Source: Paenibacillus humicus NBRC 102415 (GTDB taxonomy: Bacteria > Bacillota > Bacilli > Paenibacillales > Paenibacillaceae). From it: a stretch of 38,244 bases of DNA. Made by a program: the position numbers and the translations under genes. The notes beneath the pieces are model-generated. The model was not told the origin of the DNA. It did not search any database and was given only the letters and a program-made list of their open reading frames with translations. The stretch covers positions 1 to 38,244 of the forward strand of contig NZ_BIMD01000047.1 in assembly GCF_004000905.1 (NCBI RefSeq), read 5' to 3'. Positions 31,341 through 38,244 of the stretch are shown here, piece by piece (position 1 is the first letter of the stretch; each line of letters begins with the position of its first letter).

Positions 31341-31461
31341 TCGAATTCCATTCCCCTCTGCGTATGATGAAGAAATGCCGCTCCTGCTACTACCTATTCA
31401 GGCCGCCGGCTCGATGTACCGCCTGCTGCCCTTATAGGCTGAACTTTCGGTCGTCCGATAG

Positions 31462-31784
31462 ACAACAAAAAAATCCCACCCCCAAGACTGCGCTTCAGTC
31501 TCAGGGACGAGATTGGATTCCTCGTGGTACCACCCAGGTTCGCCGGCTTGGTCGCCCAATCGGCCTCTTCGAGTACGGCAGCGCCAAGCCATGCATGAGG
31601 CAAGATGCGTATACTCTAGCTCTGTAACAGGAGCTCCCGTCGCGCCATCCCCGCTCAAGCCGGTTCCTGCGCGCTGCTCGGAGTCTTTTTTCAATAAAGG
31701 CTTCTTTGCTCCTTTTCAGCGGACGGAGCTCTCTGGGAAAGAATCGCTTTATCTACTTCTCTCTTCATCGCATTTTGAATTGTT
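31462..31784 (-). promoter_or_regulatory. T-box riboswitch leader of asd, predicted lysine specifier
   Basis: The antiterminator signature GGGTGGTACCACGAGG lies on the minus strand at 31535-31520. The terminator AGACTG-AAGCG-CAGTCT with flanking GGGA/TCCC-type pairs and a run of seven T residues follows at 31516-31466. Stem I can be folded: GATAAAG (31753-31747) with CTTTATT, TTCTTT (31743-31738) with AAAGAA (31707-31702), and GCTCC (31729-31725) with GGAGC (31712-31708). The loop-E pair AGTA/GAA is present, and directly after GAA the strand reads AAAAG (31690-31685). Whether one or no base separates them, the specifier triplet is AAA or AAG, both lysine. The TGGT of the T-box pairs with an ACCA tRNA end. 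The gap 31341-31461 holds only the end of this leader and the ribosome site. Confidence 0.88.
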
Positions 31785-31790
31785 GCACCT

Positions 31791-31820
31791 ATAGTAACAA
31801 ATTATCCATGCCAAGGTAAA
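31791..31820 (-). promoter_or_regulatory. candidate promoter of the T-box/asd transcript
   Basis: Minus-strand TTTACC (31820-31815), 18 bp, TACTAT (31796-31791) lies just upstream of the T-box stem I. The hexamers match the consensus at four or five of six bases. Confidence 0.5.
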
Positions 31821-31861
31821 TAAAAATTTAAATCCCTTTTGCGTGGGGTCATACGGCAAAG

Positions 31862-31890
31862 AAAAAAGCACGCCGCCAGGGCAGCGTGCC
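31862..31890 (-). terminator. terminator of the AT-hook protein gene
   Basis: On the minus strand GCACGC...GCGTGC with inner GCC/GGC pairing is followed by TTTTTT. It lies 12 bp after the stop at 31902. Confidence 0.88.
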
Positions 31891-31901
31891 TCCTAAACCG
31901 A

Positions 31902-32222
31902 TTACTCTTCGTTCGCAGCCGCTACCTCGGCATTTTCATTCTTGCGAGGTCTTCCAGGCTTGCGCCCGCTCGTGCTGCGAGGAAGAGACGGATTCCGGGG
32001 AGATCGGGTCTGCTTGACCGTGTCAGCCTTTTCAAAATGCTCTTTAATCATCTCGATAATGCTTTCATAAGCGTGAATATTAACTTCACGTACAATCGTG
32101 GAGCTGTTTCCTTCGACAGAAAGCTGCTTTTCGAACTCAAGGCTTTTGGATTCATGGTTTTTAAGAGTTTCCAGACGATGAATCAAGCTGTCTACAGAAT
32201 CGGACGAGTACAGTTTAGCCAA
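31902..32222 (-). CDS. small charged protein with C-terminal AT-hook
   Basis: This protein of about 106 residues is of unknown family. After the start it reads AKLYSSDSVDSLIHRLETLK, continues as helices with NIHAYESIIEMIKEHFEKAD and ends in a basic tail containing SGRKPGRPRKNENAE. KPGRPRK is a canonical AT-hook that binds the minor groove of AT-rich DNA. A TTG start at 32222 is chosen because AGGTGA lies five bases before it; an in-frame ATG at 32264 lacks a site and would place the -10 TATAAT (32259-32254) inside the gene. It is monocistronic. A chromosomal DNA-binding role is an inference from the tail only. Confidence 0.6.
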   Translation of the reverse strand: MAKLYSSDSVDSLIHRLETLKNHESKSLEFEKQLSVEGNSSTIVREVNIHAYESIIEMIKEHFEKADTVKQTRSPRNPSLPRSTSGRKPGRPRKNENAEVAAANEE

Positions 32223-32366
32223 ACCAGTCACCTCATTTTTGTTTATTCGTTTAATTATACACAAAATGATGGCTTAAATACCTTTCCTTATTAATCGAAA
32301 TGATATTTATTTATTTCCTATTCCGCTTTTATTTATGATGAACAAATGTCTTTATTTGACCCCATG

Positions 32367-32400
32367 AAAAAAAGAGCCGCGGGAAAATTCCCGCAGCTCT
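32367..32400 (-). terminator. terminator of the VOC protein gene
   Basis: On the minus strand AGAGCTGCGGGAA pairs with TTCCCGCGGCTCT with one mismatch, followed by seven T residues. Confidence 0.92.
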
Positions 32401-32473
32401 AACAGGTTGCGCCAATTCGTCCTGAAGAGGGACGGCAAGGAAGCCGATCGCTTACGCAGGGGCGGATGGCTGC

Positions 32474-32845
32474 CTATTTTTCCATGACCGCAAAATAGTT
32501 GCCTTCGGAGTCGGCGAAATTGAACACCTTTCCGAACGGCAGCGTCACGAGCTCTCCAAGCGTCACCTTCTTGTCGGCCAGGTCGCGGTACAGTCCCTCC
32601 AGATCCTCGGAGTAGAACATCAGCGAAGGCGTGCCGAGATTGATTTCCGGCGACATCTTGGCGACAGCTTCCTTGCTGTGCAGAACGAGGCTCGTCCCGC
32701 CTTCCTTCGGAGCGACCTCGAACCATCTCATGCCTTCTCCATTTTCTTCGGCTACGACCGCAAAACCGAGCTTCTCCGTCCAGAACTCCTTGGCCTGATC
32801 CTGGTTTTGGACATACAGCATCACCTGACCGATCTTGCTGATCAT
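32474..32845 (-). CDS. VOC (glyoxalase/bleomycin resistance-like) family protein
   Basis: This 123-residue protein has one glyoxalase-fold unit: VMLYVQNQDQAKEFWTEKLGF (about 7-27), RWFEVAPKEGGTSLVLHS (40-57), LMFYSEDLEGLYRDLADKKV and GKVFNFADSEGNYFAVME at the end. The metal-binding residues of glyoxalase I are not all visible, and such stand-alone proteins range from fosfomycin or bleomycin resistance to unknown roles. The ATG at 32845 follows GGGAG at ten bases; the in-frame GTG at 32854 overlaps that gap. It is transcribed alone. Nothing in its context indicates a substrate. Confidence 0.82.
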   Translation of the reverse strand: MISKIGQVMLYVQNQDQAKEFWTEKLGFAVVAEENGEGMRWFEVAPKEGGTSLVLHSKEAVAKMSPEINLGTPSLMFYSEDLEGLYRDLADKKVTLGELVTLPFGKVFNFADSEGNYFAVMEK

Positions 32846-32969
32846 CGTTTGCACGCTCCCGTATCATATTGGCTTCCGCAGCCGTTTGCCGATGGGCTTA
32901 AGATCCCCGGCTTCAACGTCCTCAATTCCACATCCAACCCGGCGTTTTCCTGCTTCTTCATAAAAAGAA

Positions 32970-32994
32970 TAAAAAACAGCCGCTATCGGGCTGT
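32970..32994 (-). terminator. terminator of the second thioesterase gene
   Basis: On the minus strand ACAGCC, loop, GGCTGT is followed by TTTTTATTC; it lies about 60 bp after the stop at 33054. Confidence 0.85.
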
Positions 32995-33053
32995 CTTTTG
33001 GGTACCTTATTCCTTTGTACGGCATGGTTCAAAAATCCTTCTGAGCTTGCCGC

Positions 33054-33767
33054 CTACCACTCGCTGCCCCAGGCATTCGCGTAGGCTTCCATCATCCGCG
33101 GGGCGGTTTCCCTGACGCCGGTCATCGCCTCGGCTTCGAGCTCGTGTGCGAACCGGCGGGTTTCCGCCGGAGCGGCTTTTGTGTTCTCCGCCGCAAGCTT
33201 TGGCCGGCTGCGGTTCTCATCCAGCTTTTCCTTCGTTTTTCTCAAGCTGAATTCCGGACCAAGGACGTCGGCGAACAGCTTGCTTTCCTGCCTTCTGATC
33301 TTGCGCGCTTCTTTTCGTTCCCAGGCCGTTTCATGCAGCCGCTGCTCTTCCACGGTTTCCGGAATGACAGCCGCCACCTCGGTCGGCCTGCCGTCGTCGC
33401 CCAGCGCCACGAAGGTCAGGAAAGAGGTCGCGCATACTTTTCTTTCTCCGGTGAGCAGATCCTCGGTCACGACCCGGACGAAGATTTCCATCGACGTCTT
33501 ATGGGCCCATGTTACGAAGGCGGACAAGCAGACGGCATCGCCTTTTTTGACCGGGTGCAGGAAGTCGACGGAGTCGGTGGAAGCCGTCACGACGGGACGG
33601 CGGGCATGGCGGGTAGCGGCGATCGTCGCCACGTCGTCGATGTAGGCCATCAGCTTGCCGCCGAAGATCGTCCCGTGATGGTTCGTGTCGGGCGGCAAAA
33701 CGATGGAGGCTTTGATCGTATAGGAGAGGCTTGCCGGCTTCGCAGGCAAGGTTTCATTTTTTGCCAT
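33054..33767 (-). CDS. acyl-CoA thioesterase, hotdog fold (2)
   Basis: This 237-residue paralogue of the gene at 18108 shares GGKLMAYIDDVATIAATRH (about 35-53), VTASTDSVDFLHPV (59-72), TSMEIFVRVVTEDLLTGERK and SFLTFVALGDDG, and then a similar charged stretch RRQESKLFADVLG. It has about 65 extra C-terminal residues (LDENRSRPKLAAENTKAAP and on) that are low in predicted structure. The enzyme should cleave acyl-CoA to fatty acid. It is divergent from a LysR-type regulator at 33920 with a 152-bp gap, which suggests that the regulator may control it. The active-site Asp in AYIDD is kept. Confidence 0.85.
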   Translation of the reverse strand: MAKNETLPAKPASLSYTIKASIVLPPDTNHHGTIFGGKLMAYIDDVATIAATRHARRPVVTASTDSVDFLHPVKKGDAVCLSAFVTWAHKTSMEIFVRVVTEDLLTGERKVCATSFLTFVALGDDGRPTEVAAVIPETVEEQRLHETAWERKEARKIRRQESKLFADVLGPEFSLRKTKEKLDENRSRPKLAAENTKAAPAETRRFAHELEAEAMTGVRETAPRMMEAYANAWGSEW

Positions 33768-33919
33768 TATGCATGTACCTTCTTTCTCGATATAACCCTT
33801 GTATCCGGGCTAGACCTAAAGTGTACACGCGATAGAAGTATAGGTAAAATACATATATCGAATTGTTTTCATTCGTTTTCTCTATAGGTCAACTTCAAGA
33901 AAGGCTGGTGCCCGGAGCC

Positions 33920-34816
33920 GTGGATATCCGTCAATTAACGTATTTCATGGAAGTCGCGAAGCAAGGAAGCTTCACGAAAGCGGCTCAGCAGCTTCATATT
34001 ACCCAGCCCTCCCTGTCCAAGATGGTCCGTCTGCTGGAGGAGGAGCTCGGCGTCGCCTTGTTCGACCGGTCCTCCAAGAAAATCGTGCTGACCGATGCGG
34101 GAGAGAGCATTCTGCGCTCCTCGCAGCAGGTCATGGAATCGCTCGACCATATGACCGCGGAGCTGGACGATGTCGTCCAGGCCAAGCGGGGAACGCTGCG
34201 TCTGGGCATCCCGCCGATGATCGGCGGACGCCTTTTTCCGTCCATTCTGGAAGGCTTCCACAGCAAATATCCTCAGATCCGCCTGCAGCTGGCGGAGCGC
34301 GGCGGCAAGCTGATCGAGGCCGGGGTCGACAGCGGCGAGCTGGATGCCGGTCTTGTCATTTTGCCGATCGGCAACGAAGAGAAGTTCCACCTGCTTCCAT
34401 GCATCGAAGAGGAGCTTCATCTCGTCGTCTACCCGGAGCATTGGGCGGCTGCGCGCCCCAGCATCGGCTTGCGGGAGCTGCGTGACGAAGCCTTTATCCT
34501 GTTTCGGGACGAATTCACGCTGCATGATCTCATCCTGGACACATGCCGCCAGGCCGGTTTCGAGCCGCATATCGCCTTTGAAAGCACCCAATGGGATTTC
34601 ATGGCGGAGCTGGTCGCGGCCCGGTTCGGCATCACCCTGCTGCCAAGCGGCGTGGCAGGAGCTCTGGACCCGGCCCGCTTCCGCGTCATTCCGCTCGTAC
34701 AGCCGGCCGTCATGTGGCGCCTCTATATGATCTGGAAGAAGGACCGCTATCAGTCGTTTGCAGCGAGGGAATGGACGGCCTTCATGCAAAAGAGCCTGGA
34801 TGGGGGCAGCGGGTAA
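33920..34816 (+). CDS. LysR-family transcriptional regulator
   Basis: This 298-residue LysR-type protein has an N-terminal winged helix VDIRQLTYFMEVAKQGSFTKAAQQLHITQPSLSKMVRLLEEELGVALFDR (1-50) and then a periplasmic-binding-like effector domain with GTLRLGIPPMIGGRLFP (about 93-109) and LVVYPEHWAA. The start is uncertain: GTG 33920 gives the usual family beginning with GGAG close upstream, and GTG 33908 is an alternative. LysR proteins of the CitR/YwbI type look alike here. It is divergent from the thioesterase gene and is probably its regulator or self-regulated. No T-N11-A box was defined with confidence. Confidence 0.88.
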   Translation: MDIRQLTYFMEVAKQGSFTKAAQQLHITQPSLSKMVRLLEEELGVALFDRSSKKIVLTDAGESILRSSQQVMESLDHMTAELDDVVQAKRGTLRLGIPPMIGGRLFPSILEGFHSKYPQIRLQLAERGGKLIEAGVDSGELDAGLVILPIGNEEKFHLLPCIEEELHLVVYPEHWAAARPSIGLRELRDEAFILFRDEFTLHDLILDTCRQAGFEPHIAFESTQWDFMAELVAARFGITLLPSGVAGALDPARFRVIPLVQPAVMWRLYMIWKKDRYQSFAAREWTAFMQKSLDGGSG

Positions 34817-34900
34817 ACCTCGACGGAGCCGTGGTCCAGGCTCTCCGATTCGTCCTGGCAGATTCGGGTCTCCGAGGGGCGTGACTCATCCCCGCTTCTA

Positions 34901-35464
34901 TTATCGGCGGCGTCTTCTGCGCAAGACAGCGGCAAGGCCGAGAGCTCCAAGGGCGGCCGCAGCCAAGATCAGTCCCGCCACCGTCAAGCTTCCTTGCGCT
35001 TGGATCAGGTTTTTCCAGGCTGTGTCTTGCGCCGCAGGCTCCGCTGCGCGTTGCAGCGGAATTTCCTTTCCCTTCAGGTAGGCGAGCGCCGCGGCCGATT
35101 CGGCGACCGGCCTGGAGGGAGCGCAGAGCGGGTTTTCCCAATGGTCTCCTTTTATTTTCAAGAAGAACAAATAGTCCTCTCCGCTTGCGCTCGGTCCATT
35201 CACAACTCCCCAGAACTTGTCTTCATCGGCGATGATTCGTTCCTCCCCGACTCCTTTGTAGCTCGTTTTCACCGTAATTCGGAGTTCATTCCGGTTAAAA
35301 TGGGAGACCGATTTATCCAGATGTCCCTCTAGGATTGCATCGTAATAGATATAGGCCTCTTCCATCGACCTAGGCTCCGCGCAGGACAAGGCCTGGACTT
35401 GGGAGGGCTGCAGCGGCAGCAGAACGAACAGCATTCCGGCGAGAAGCAGAAGCGGCTTTTTCAT
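34901..35464 (-). CDS. secreted, C-terminally anchored protein (NTR/TIMP-like style)
   Basis: This 187-residue protein has a signal peptide (MKKPLLLLAGMLFVLLPLQ, cleavage near QVQA), then LSCAEPRSMEEAYIYYDAIL and a beta-rich domain with LRITVKTSYKGVGEERI. A C-terminal helix (GSLTVAGLILAAAALGALGL) ends in a run of arginines. The early C-x-x-P-x-S-x-E-E pattern is the beginning of Gram-positive NTR-like (tissue inhibitor-like) domains, but I would call it unknown. The ATG at 35464 follows GGAGGAAA; an in-frame ATG further up lacks a site. The poly-Arg tail after a membrane helix resembles sorting anchors without an LPXTG. It lies alone on the minus strand, convergent with the LysR gene. Confidence 0.65.
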   Translation of the reverse strand: MKKPLLLLAGMLFVLLPLQPSQVQALSCAEPRSMEEAYIYYDAILEGHLDKSVSHFNRNELRITVKTSYKGVGEERIIADEDKFWGVVNGPSASGEDYLFFLKIKGDHWENPLCAPSRPVAESAAALAYLKGKEIPLQRAAEPAAQDTAWKNLIQAQGSLTVAGLILAAAALGALGLAAVLRRRRRR

Positions 35465-35577
35465 CGATGTTTCCTCCTTCCCTTTCCTAGAATTAGGAAC
35501 GTGCTCAAGGGCCGATAAGGTTGCAGCGATTGTCTGGCAGCCCGGGGGCCGCATTTTTCATGGGCATGCAAAAAAAA

Positions 35578-35613
35578 AAAGCGGCTGCCGGCAAGGCCTG
35601 GCAGTCGCTTTTG
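35578..35613 (-). terminator. terminator after the protease gene
   Basis: On the minus strand AAAGCGACTGCC and GGCAGCCGCTTT with inner GGC/GCC pairs form a stem followed by eleven T residues. It lies about 170 bp beyond the protease stop. Confidence 0.88.
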
Positions 35614-35783
35614 TTTGTAGCTGGAGGTCTATCGTTCGTTCCTGTTTGCATCCGTCCCGCTCTTGCAGAGCTCGACTTATCGATGCTGAGAATGCGCCTT
35701 GGCGAGGGAAAGACGTCAGCCTGGGCGCCTGGTGTGCCAAGGTCCGTCCTGTCCGCCTCCCGCAGCACCCGCAGGCTGCGGAT

Positions 35784-36467
35784 TCAGTCTGCCTGCCGGA
35801 AGCCGTCCGGCAGCAGCGCCGTCAGATCGGCCATGCCGACCGCCAGATGGATGCCTTCCATCGTGCGCAGCGAGCCGGAGATGATGCCCGTCAGACGGCC
35901 CTGCTCGTCGATCAGCGGACCGCCCGACATGCCGCTGGCGATGGCCGCGTCGATCAGCACTCGGCTGCGGCCGTTGACAACCGCGTCCGGGCTGCTGACG
36001 ATGCCTTGCGTCACGATCGGCGTATTTTTGAGCGGGAAACCGATCGCATAGACGGCGTCTCCATGCTCCAGCTTGGCCGATCGCAAGGTGACGTACGGAT
36101 ACTTGCCGCCCCCCTTGCGAGCCGAGAGCTCCAGCATGGCCGCATCGGTACGCTCGTCATACCGCCCGACCTTGACAGAGGCGACGGTGCCGTCCGCCAG
36201 CACGGCCTCCAGCCGGGCCGCGCCCTTTACGACATGATACGCCGTGGCGGCAGCTCCGCCGGAGGAGAGCAGGACGCCCGTCCCGGTCGCGGACACCGTG
36301 CCGTCGGCGCTCAACGCCCGCAAATAAAAGACGGCGTCCGAAGCGAGCCTGTAGCTTTCGTCGGCGGCCAGCGGAGCCTGCTGCTCCGCCTGGATGCTGC
36401 TTGCCGCATAGGGTCCTGCCGCCAGCATGGCGCCCAGCGCCAGCGCGGCGATCCATCTTTTTTTCAT
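35784..36467 (-). CDS. secreted trypsin-like serine protease
   Basis: This 227-residue chymotrypsin-fold protease has a signal peptide (MKKRWIAALALGAMLAAG, cleavage near IQA). The catalytic triad is intact: His78 in TAYHVVKGA, Asp108 in RTDAAMLEL and Ser181 in IASGMSGGPLIDEQG. The protein ends soon after GLTGIISGS, with no PDZ domain and no membrane anchor, so it is shorter than HtrA/DegP-type proteases. It sits directly downstream (46 bp) of the SLH surface-protein gene on the same strand and may be cotranscribed, suggesting a role in the cell envelope. The ribosome site is GGAAAGGAAGGCC-like. The targets are unknown. Confidence 0.87.
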   Translation of the reverse strand: MKKRWIAALALGAMLAAGPYAASSIQAEQQAPLAADESYRLASDAVFYLRALSADGTVSATGTGVLLSSGGAAATAYHVVKGAARLEAVLADGTVASVKVGRYDERTDAAMLELSARKGGGKYPYVTLRSAKLEHGDAVYAIGFPLKNTPIVTQGIVSSPDAVVNGRSRVLIDAAIASGMSGGPLIDEQGRLTGIISGSLRTMEGIHLAVGMADLTALLPDGFRQAD

Positions 36468-36513
36468 GGCTTGGCCTTCCTTTCCTTGAGCGTTGGGCTG
36501 TGCGCGGACAGGC

Positions 36514-38244
36514 TCAGCGGCCTGCCGGCGCCTTCGGGTCCACGGCCGACATGATGTCCTTGTACGCCCAGTGGGCGGACGTCAGGTCGGCGAAGCGCGG
36601 TTGGGCATCCGTACGCTTGACGGTGCCGGCCATCCGATTGATGAGCACGACGGCCTGGGCGCGCGTCAGCGGACTGTTCGGACGGAAGCTGCCGTCCGGG
36701 AAGCCCTGGATCAGCCCTGCTTCGGTCAACGCGCCGATGTAAGGCGCAGCCCAGTGCTTGAGGGCGTCCTTCTGCTTCGGCGCGGCCGCCTGATTGACAT
36801 CGAGCTTCAGCACCCTGGAGGCGATGACGGCGAATTCCGCCCGCGTAAGGCTGCGGTCGCCGCCGAAGGTGCCGTCCGGATAACCGCCGACGATGCCGGC
36901 GGAAGCGAAGAAGGCCACGAGCTGCCCGCTGCGTTCCGATTTGTCCGGGAAGGCATTGAACAGCTCTCCGGGCTCGCGGTCGAGCAGCGGCGCCAGGAAT
37001 TCGATCAGCTCGTAGCGGCTCATCGCCGCGTTCGGCTTGAAGGTGCCGTCGGCATAACCGGCGGCGTACCGGATCGTGGACGCATCCTTGCGGAGGTCAT
37101 AGCCGGCATTGCCGACCTCGAAGACGTACGTCAGGATGAGCTTGTCTCCCTCAATTCTGGCCTTGACTGTCATAGAGCGGGTCAGCACCAGCTCGCCTAC
37201 GTAGCGCTTGCTGTTCTCCGTCGGATCGCTGCCGTCGGTCGTATAGCGGATCCACTTGCCCTCCGGCGCCGTCAGGCGCAGGATGCTGCCGCGCGGCACC
37301 CGCACGGACTCCGGCTTTTCCTCGCCTATGGCCGGCTTGCCGATGTTGGATTCCAGAGCGGGCTTCGGCTCCGGCGTTGGAGTCGGAGACGGCATCGGGC
37401 CAGGGAAGAACACGAAGCCTCCCTCCTGCTTCAGCTTCCACTCCCCGCTCAGCGCCGGGCTGTATTCCTTGCCCGCCGCGACGGCGATCGCCGTCAGCGT
37501 CGTCGTCTCCTTGAGCGTGATCGGCGAAGCGTAGACGGCGGACATCTCGCTCGGCATGCTGCCGTCCAGCGTGTAGTAGATGACGGCTCCCGGCTCGGCC
37601 GCGAGCGTGATCTCTACTTTTTCCTTGAATTCCTTGGCGCCCGAGACGACGTGCGGAGCGTCTGCGGCCTGCGGCCAGCGCAGCTCCGGCGAGTTCAGGA
37701 CGATGGAGCGGGAGAAGCCTCCAAGCTCGGCCTTCAGCGCGGCGGCGCCGCCGGCCGGCAGCTTGCCGGAACCGGCTTGCAGCTGCGCGAGCGAAGCGTC
37801 CGCGCTCCAGCGAAGACCTTCGGCCTGGCTGAGGCCGAAGCTGGACGTCAGGCGGTTCACCGTATCGCCTGCTGCCGGAACGGCAGCCGCGGCGGCGAGG
37901 CGCGCCAGAGTTCCTTCTGCCGGAACCGGATAGAATCCGGCCGCCGCTCTCCAGACGCTGCCGGACAATCCGGCCGGCAGCGCGCCGGAGGTCAGCTCGG
38001 CGCCGCCGAGAGCCCCTTCCGTGCGGATGGAGCCTTCGGCATCGTAGTAGGCGACGCCGCGCTTGACCATCTGCTTGTGGAACGAGGAGCCGCGGATCTC
38101 GCCGCCGGCTTCCAGCCTGCCGGCCAGGCCGCCGAAGAAGCTGCGGCCCGGCATGAGGGCTCCGTCTACGGCGGCGACAGCTTCGCCGCCTCCGACGGAG
38201 CGCTCGACGAGGCCCGCAACGCGTCCGGCGATGCCGCCCGCCCA
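36514..38244 (-). CDS. S-layer homology domain surface protein, 5' end outside the window
   Basis: The frame is open from the window edge, so at least 576 residues are present without the start or signal peptide. The first part has glycine-rich segments GGIAGRVAG and GGLAGRLEAGGEIRGS, resembling GLUG repeats. Then come two chitobiase-C-terminal-like domains (VEITLAAEPGAVIYYTLDGS and WIRYTTDGSDPTENSK), separated by a Pro/Lys-rich linker with PMPSPTPTPEPKP. Three SLH domains follow (AAGYADGTFKPN, VGGYPDGTFGGD, IQGFPDGSFRPN). SLH domains bind pyruvylated secondary cell wall polymer, so it is a surface-anchored protein; the ligand of the front part is unknown. The protease gene follows it after 46 bp. 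Confidence 0.88.
   Translation of the reverse strand, partial: WAGGIAGRVAGLVERSVGGGEAVAAVDGALMPGRSFFGGLAGRLEAGGEIRGSSFHKQMVKRGVAYYDAEGSIRTEGALGGAELTSGALPAGLSGSVWRAAAGFYPVPAEGTLARLAAAAAVPAAGDTVNRLTSSFGLSQAEGLRWSADASLAQLQAGSGKLPAGGAAALKAELGGFSRSIVLNSPELRWPQAADAPHVVSGAKEFKEKVEITLAAEPGAVIYYTLDGSMPSEMSAVYASPITLKETTTLTAIAVAAGKEYSPALSGEWKLKQEGGFVFFPGPMPSPTPTPEPKPALESNIGKPAIGEEKPESVRVPRGSILRLTAPEGKWIRYTTDGSDPTENSKRYVGELVLTRSMTVKARIEGDKLILTYVFEVGNAGYDLRKDASTIRYAAGYADGTFKPNAAMSRYELIEFLAPLLDREPGELFNAFPDKSERSGQLVAFFASAGIVGGYPDGTFGGDRSLTRAEFAVIASRVLKLDVNQAAAPKQKDALKHWAAPYIGALTEAGLIQGFPDGSFRPNSPLTRAQAVVLINRMAGTVKRTDAQPRFADLTSAHWAYKDIMSAVDPKAPAGR

Overview
The window looks like chromosomal DNA of a high-GC, low-copy-IS Firmicute of the Paenibacillus type. 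This is inferred from several features: strong AGGAGG-like ribosome binding sites, TTG/GTG starts, U-tailed hairpin terminators between most transcription units, a T-box leader, an OpuC-type osmolyte transporter, a DUF4367-type anti-sigma factor and a three-SLH-domain surface protein. No rRNA, tRNA, CRISPR array, prophage or intact insertion sequence was found.

Layout. 1-5427: a 16-bp tandem repeat, a MOSC protein, a scrambled Nudix gene whose front end lies as two short pieces inverted in place, a small secreted protein, a DUF1871-like protein, an ECF sigma/anti-sigma pair and a formylglycine-generating enzyme. 5428-7132: an NAD(P)-binding protein and an isochorismatase-fold hydrolase whose promoter contains a LexA-like box. 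7163-13074: a sulfonate/sulfur-ester cluster. Two TauD-type dioxygenases and an SsuA-like binding lipoprotein lie on the minus strand behind a TetR regulator, and the SsuB-like ATPase and SsuC-like permease are divergent on the plus strand. 13162-17857: an FAD oxidoreductase without the usual His-Glu dyad, downstream of a four-gene OpuC-like quaternary-amine ABC transporter. 18108-21991: an acyl-CoA thioesterase, an IS4-type transposase relic, a divergent TetR/SDR pair with two near-identical palindromic operators, and a stretch of decayed fragments.

21992-28808: an acyl-CoA synthetase, an EamA exporter, a YhhN lysoplasmalogenase-like membrane protein, an ArsR/SRPBCC pair with a textbook palindromic operator over its promoter, a 26-bp tandem repeat, a 30-codon ORF, a GNAT acetyltransferase and CutC. 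28876-38244: an acyl-CoA-dehydrogenase-fold oxidoreductase lacking the catalytic Glu, aspartate-semialdehyde dehydrogenase behind a T-box leader whose specifier loop reads as lysine, an AT-hook small protein, a VOC protein, a second thioesterase paralogue divergent from a LysR regulator, a secreted membrane-anchored protein, a secreted trypsin-like protease and the C-terminal part of an SLH surface protein that runs off the right edge.

The genes fall into independent metabolic modules: sulfur scavenging, osmoprotection, fatty acyl-CoA handling and the aspartate pathway. I see no defence or mobile system. The least ordinary signals are the in-place-inverted Nudix gene, the lysine-type T-box on asd, the split sulfonate cluster with its palindromes, and the clear operators at the TetR/SDR and ArsR loci.
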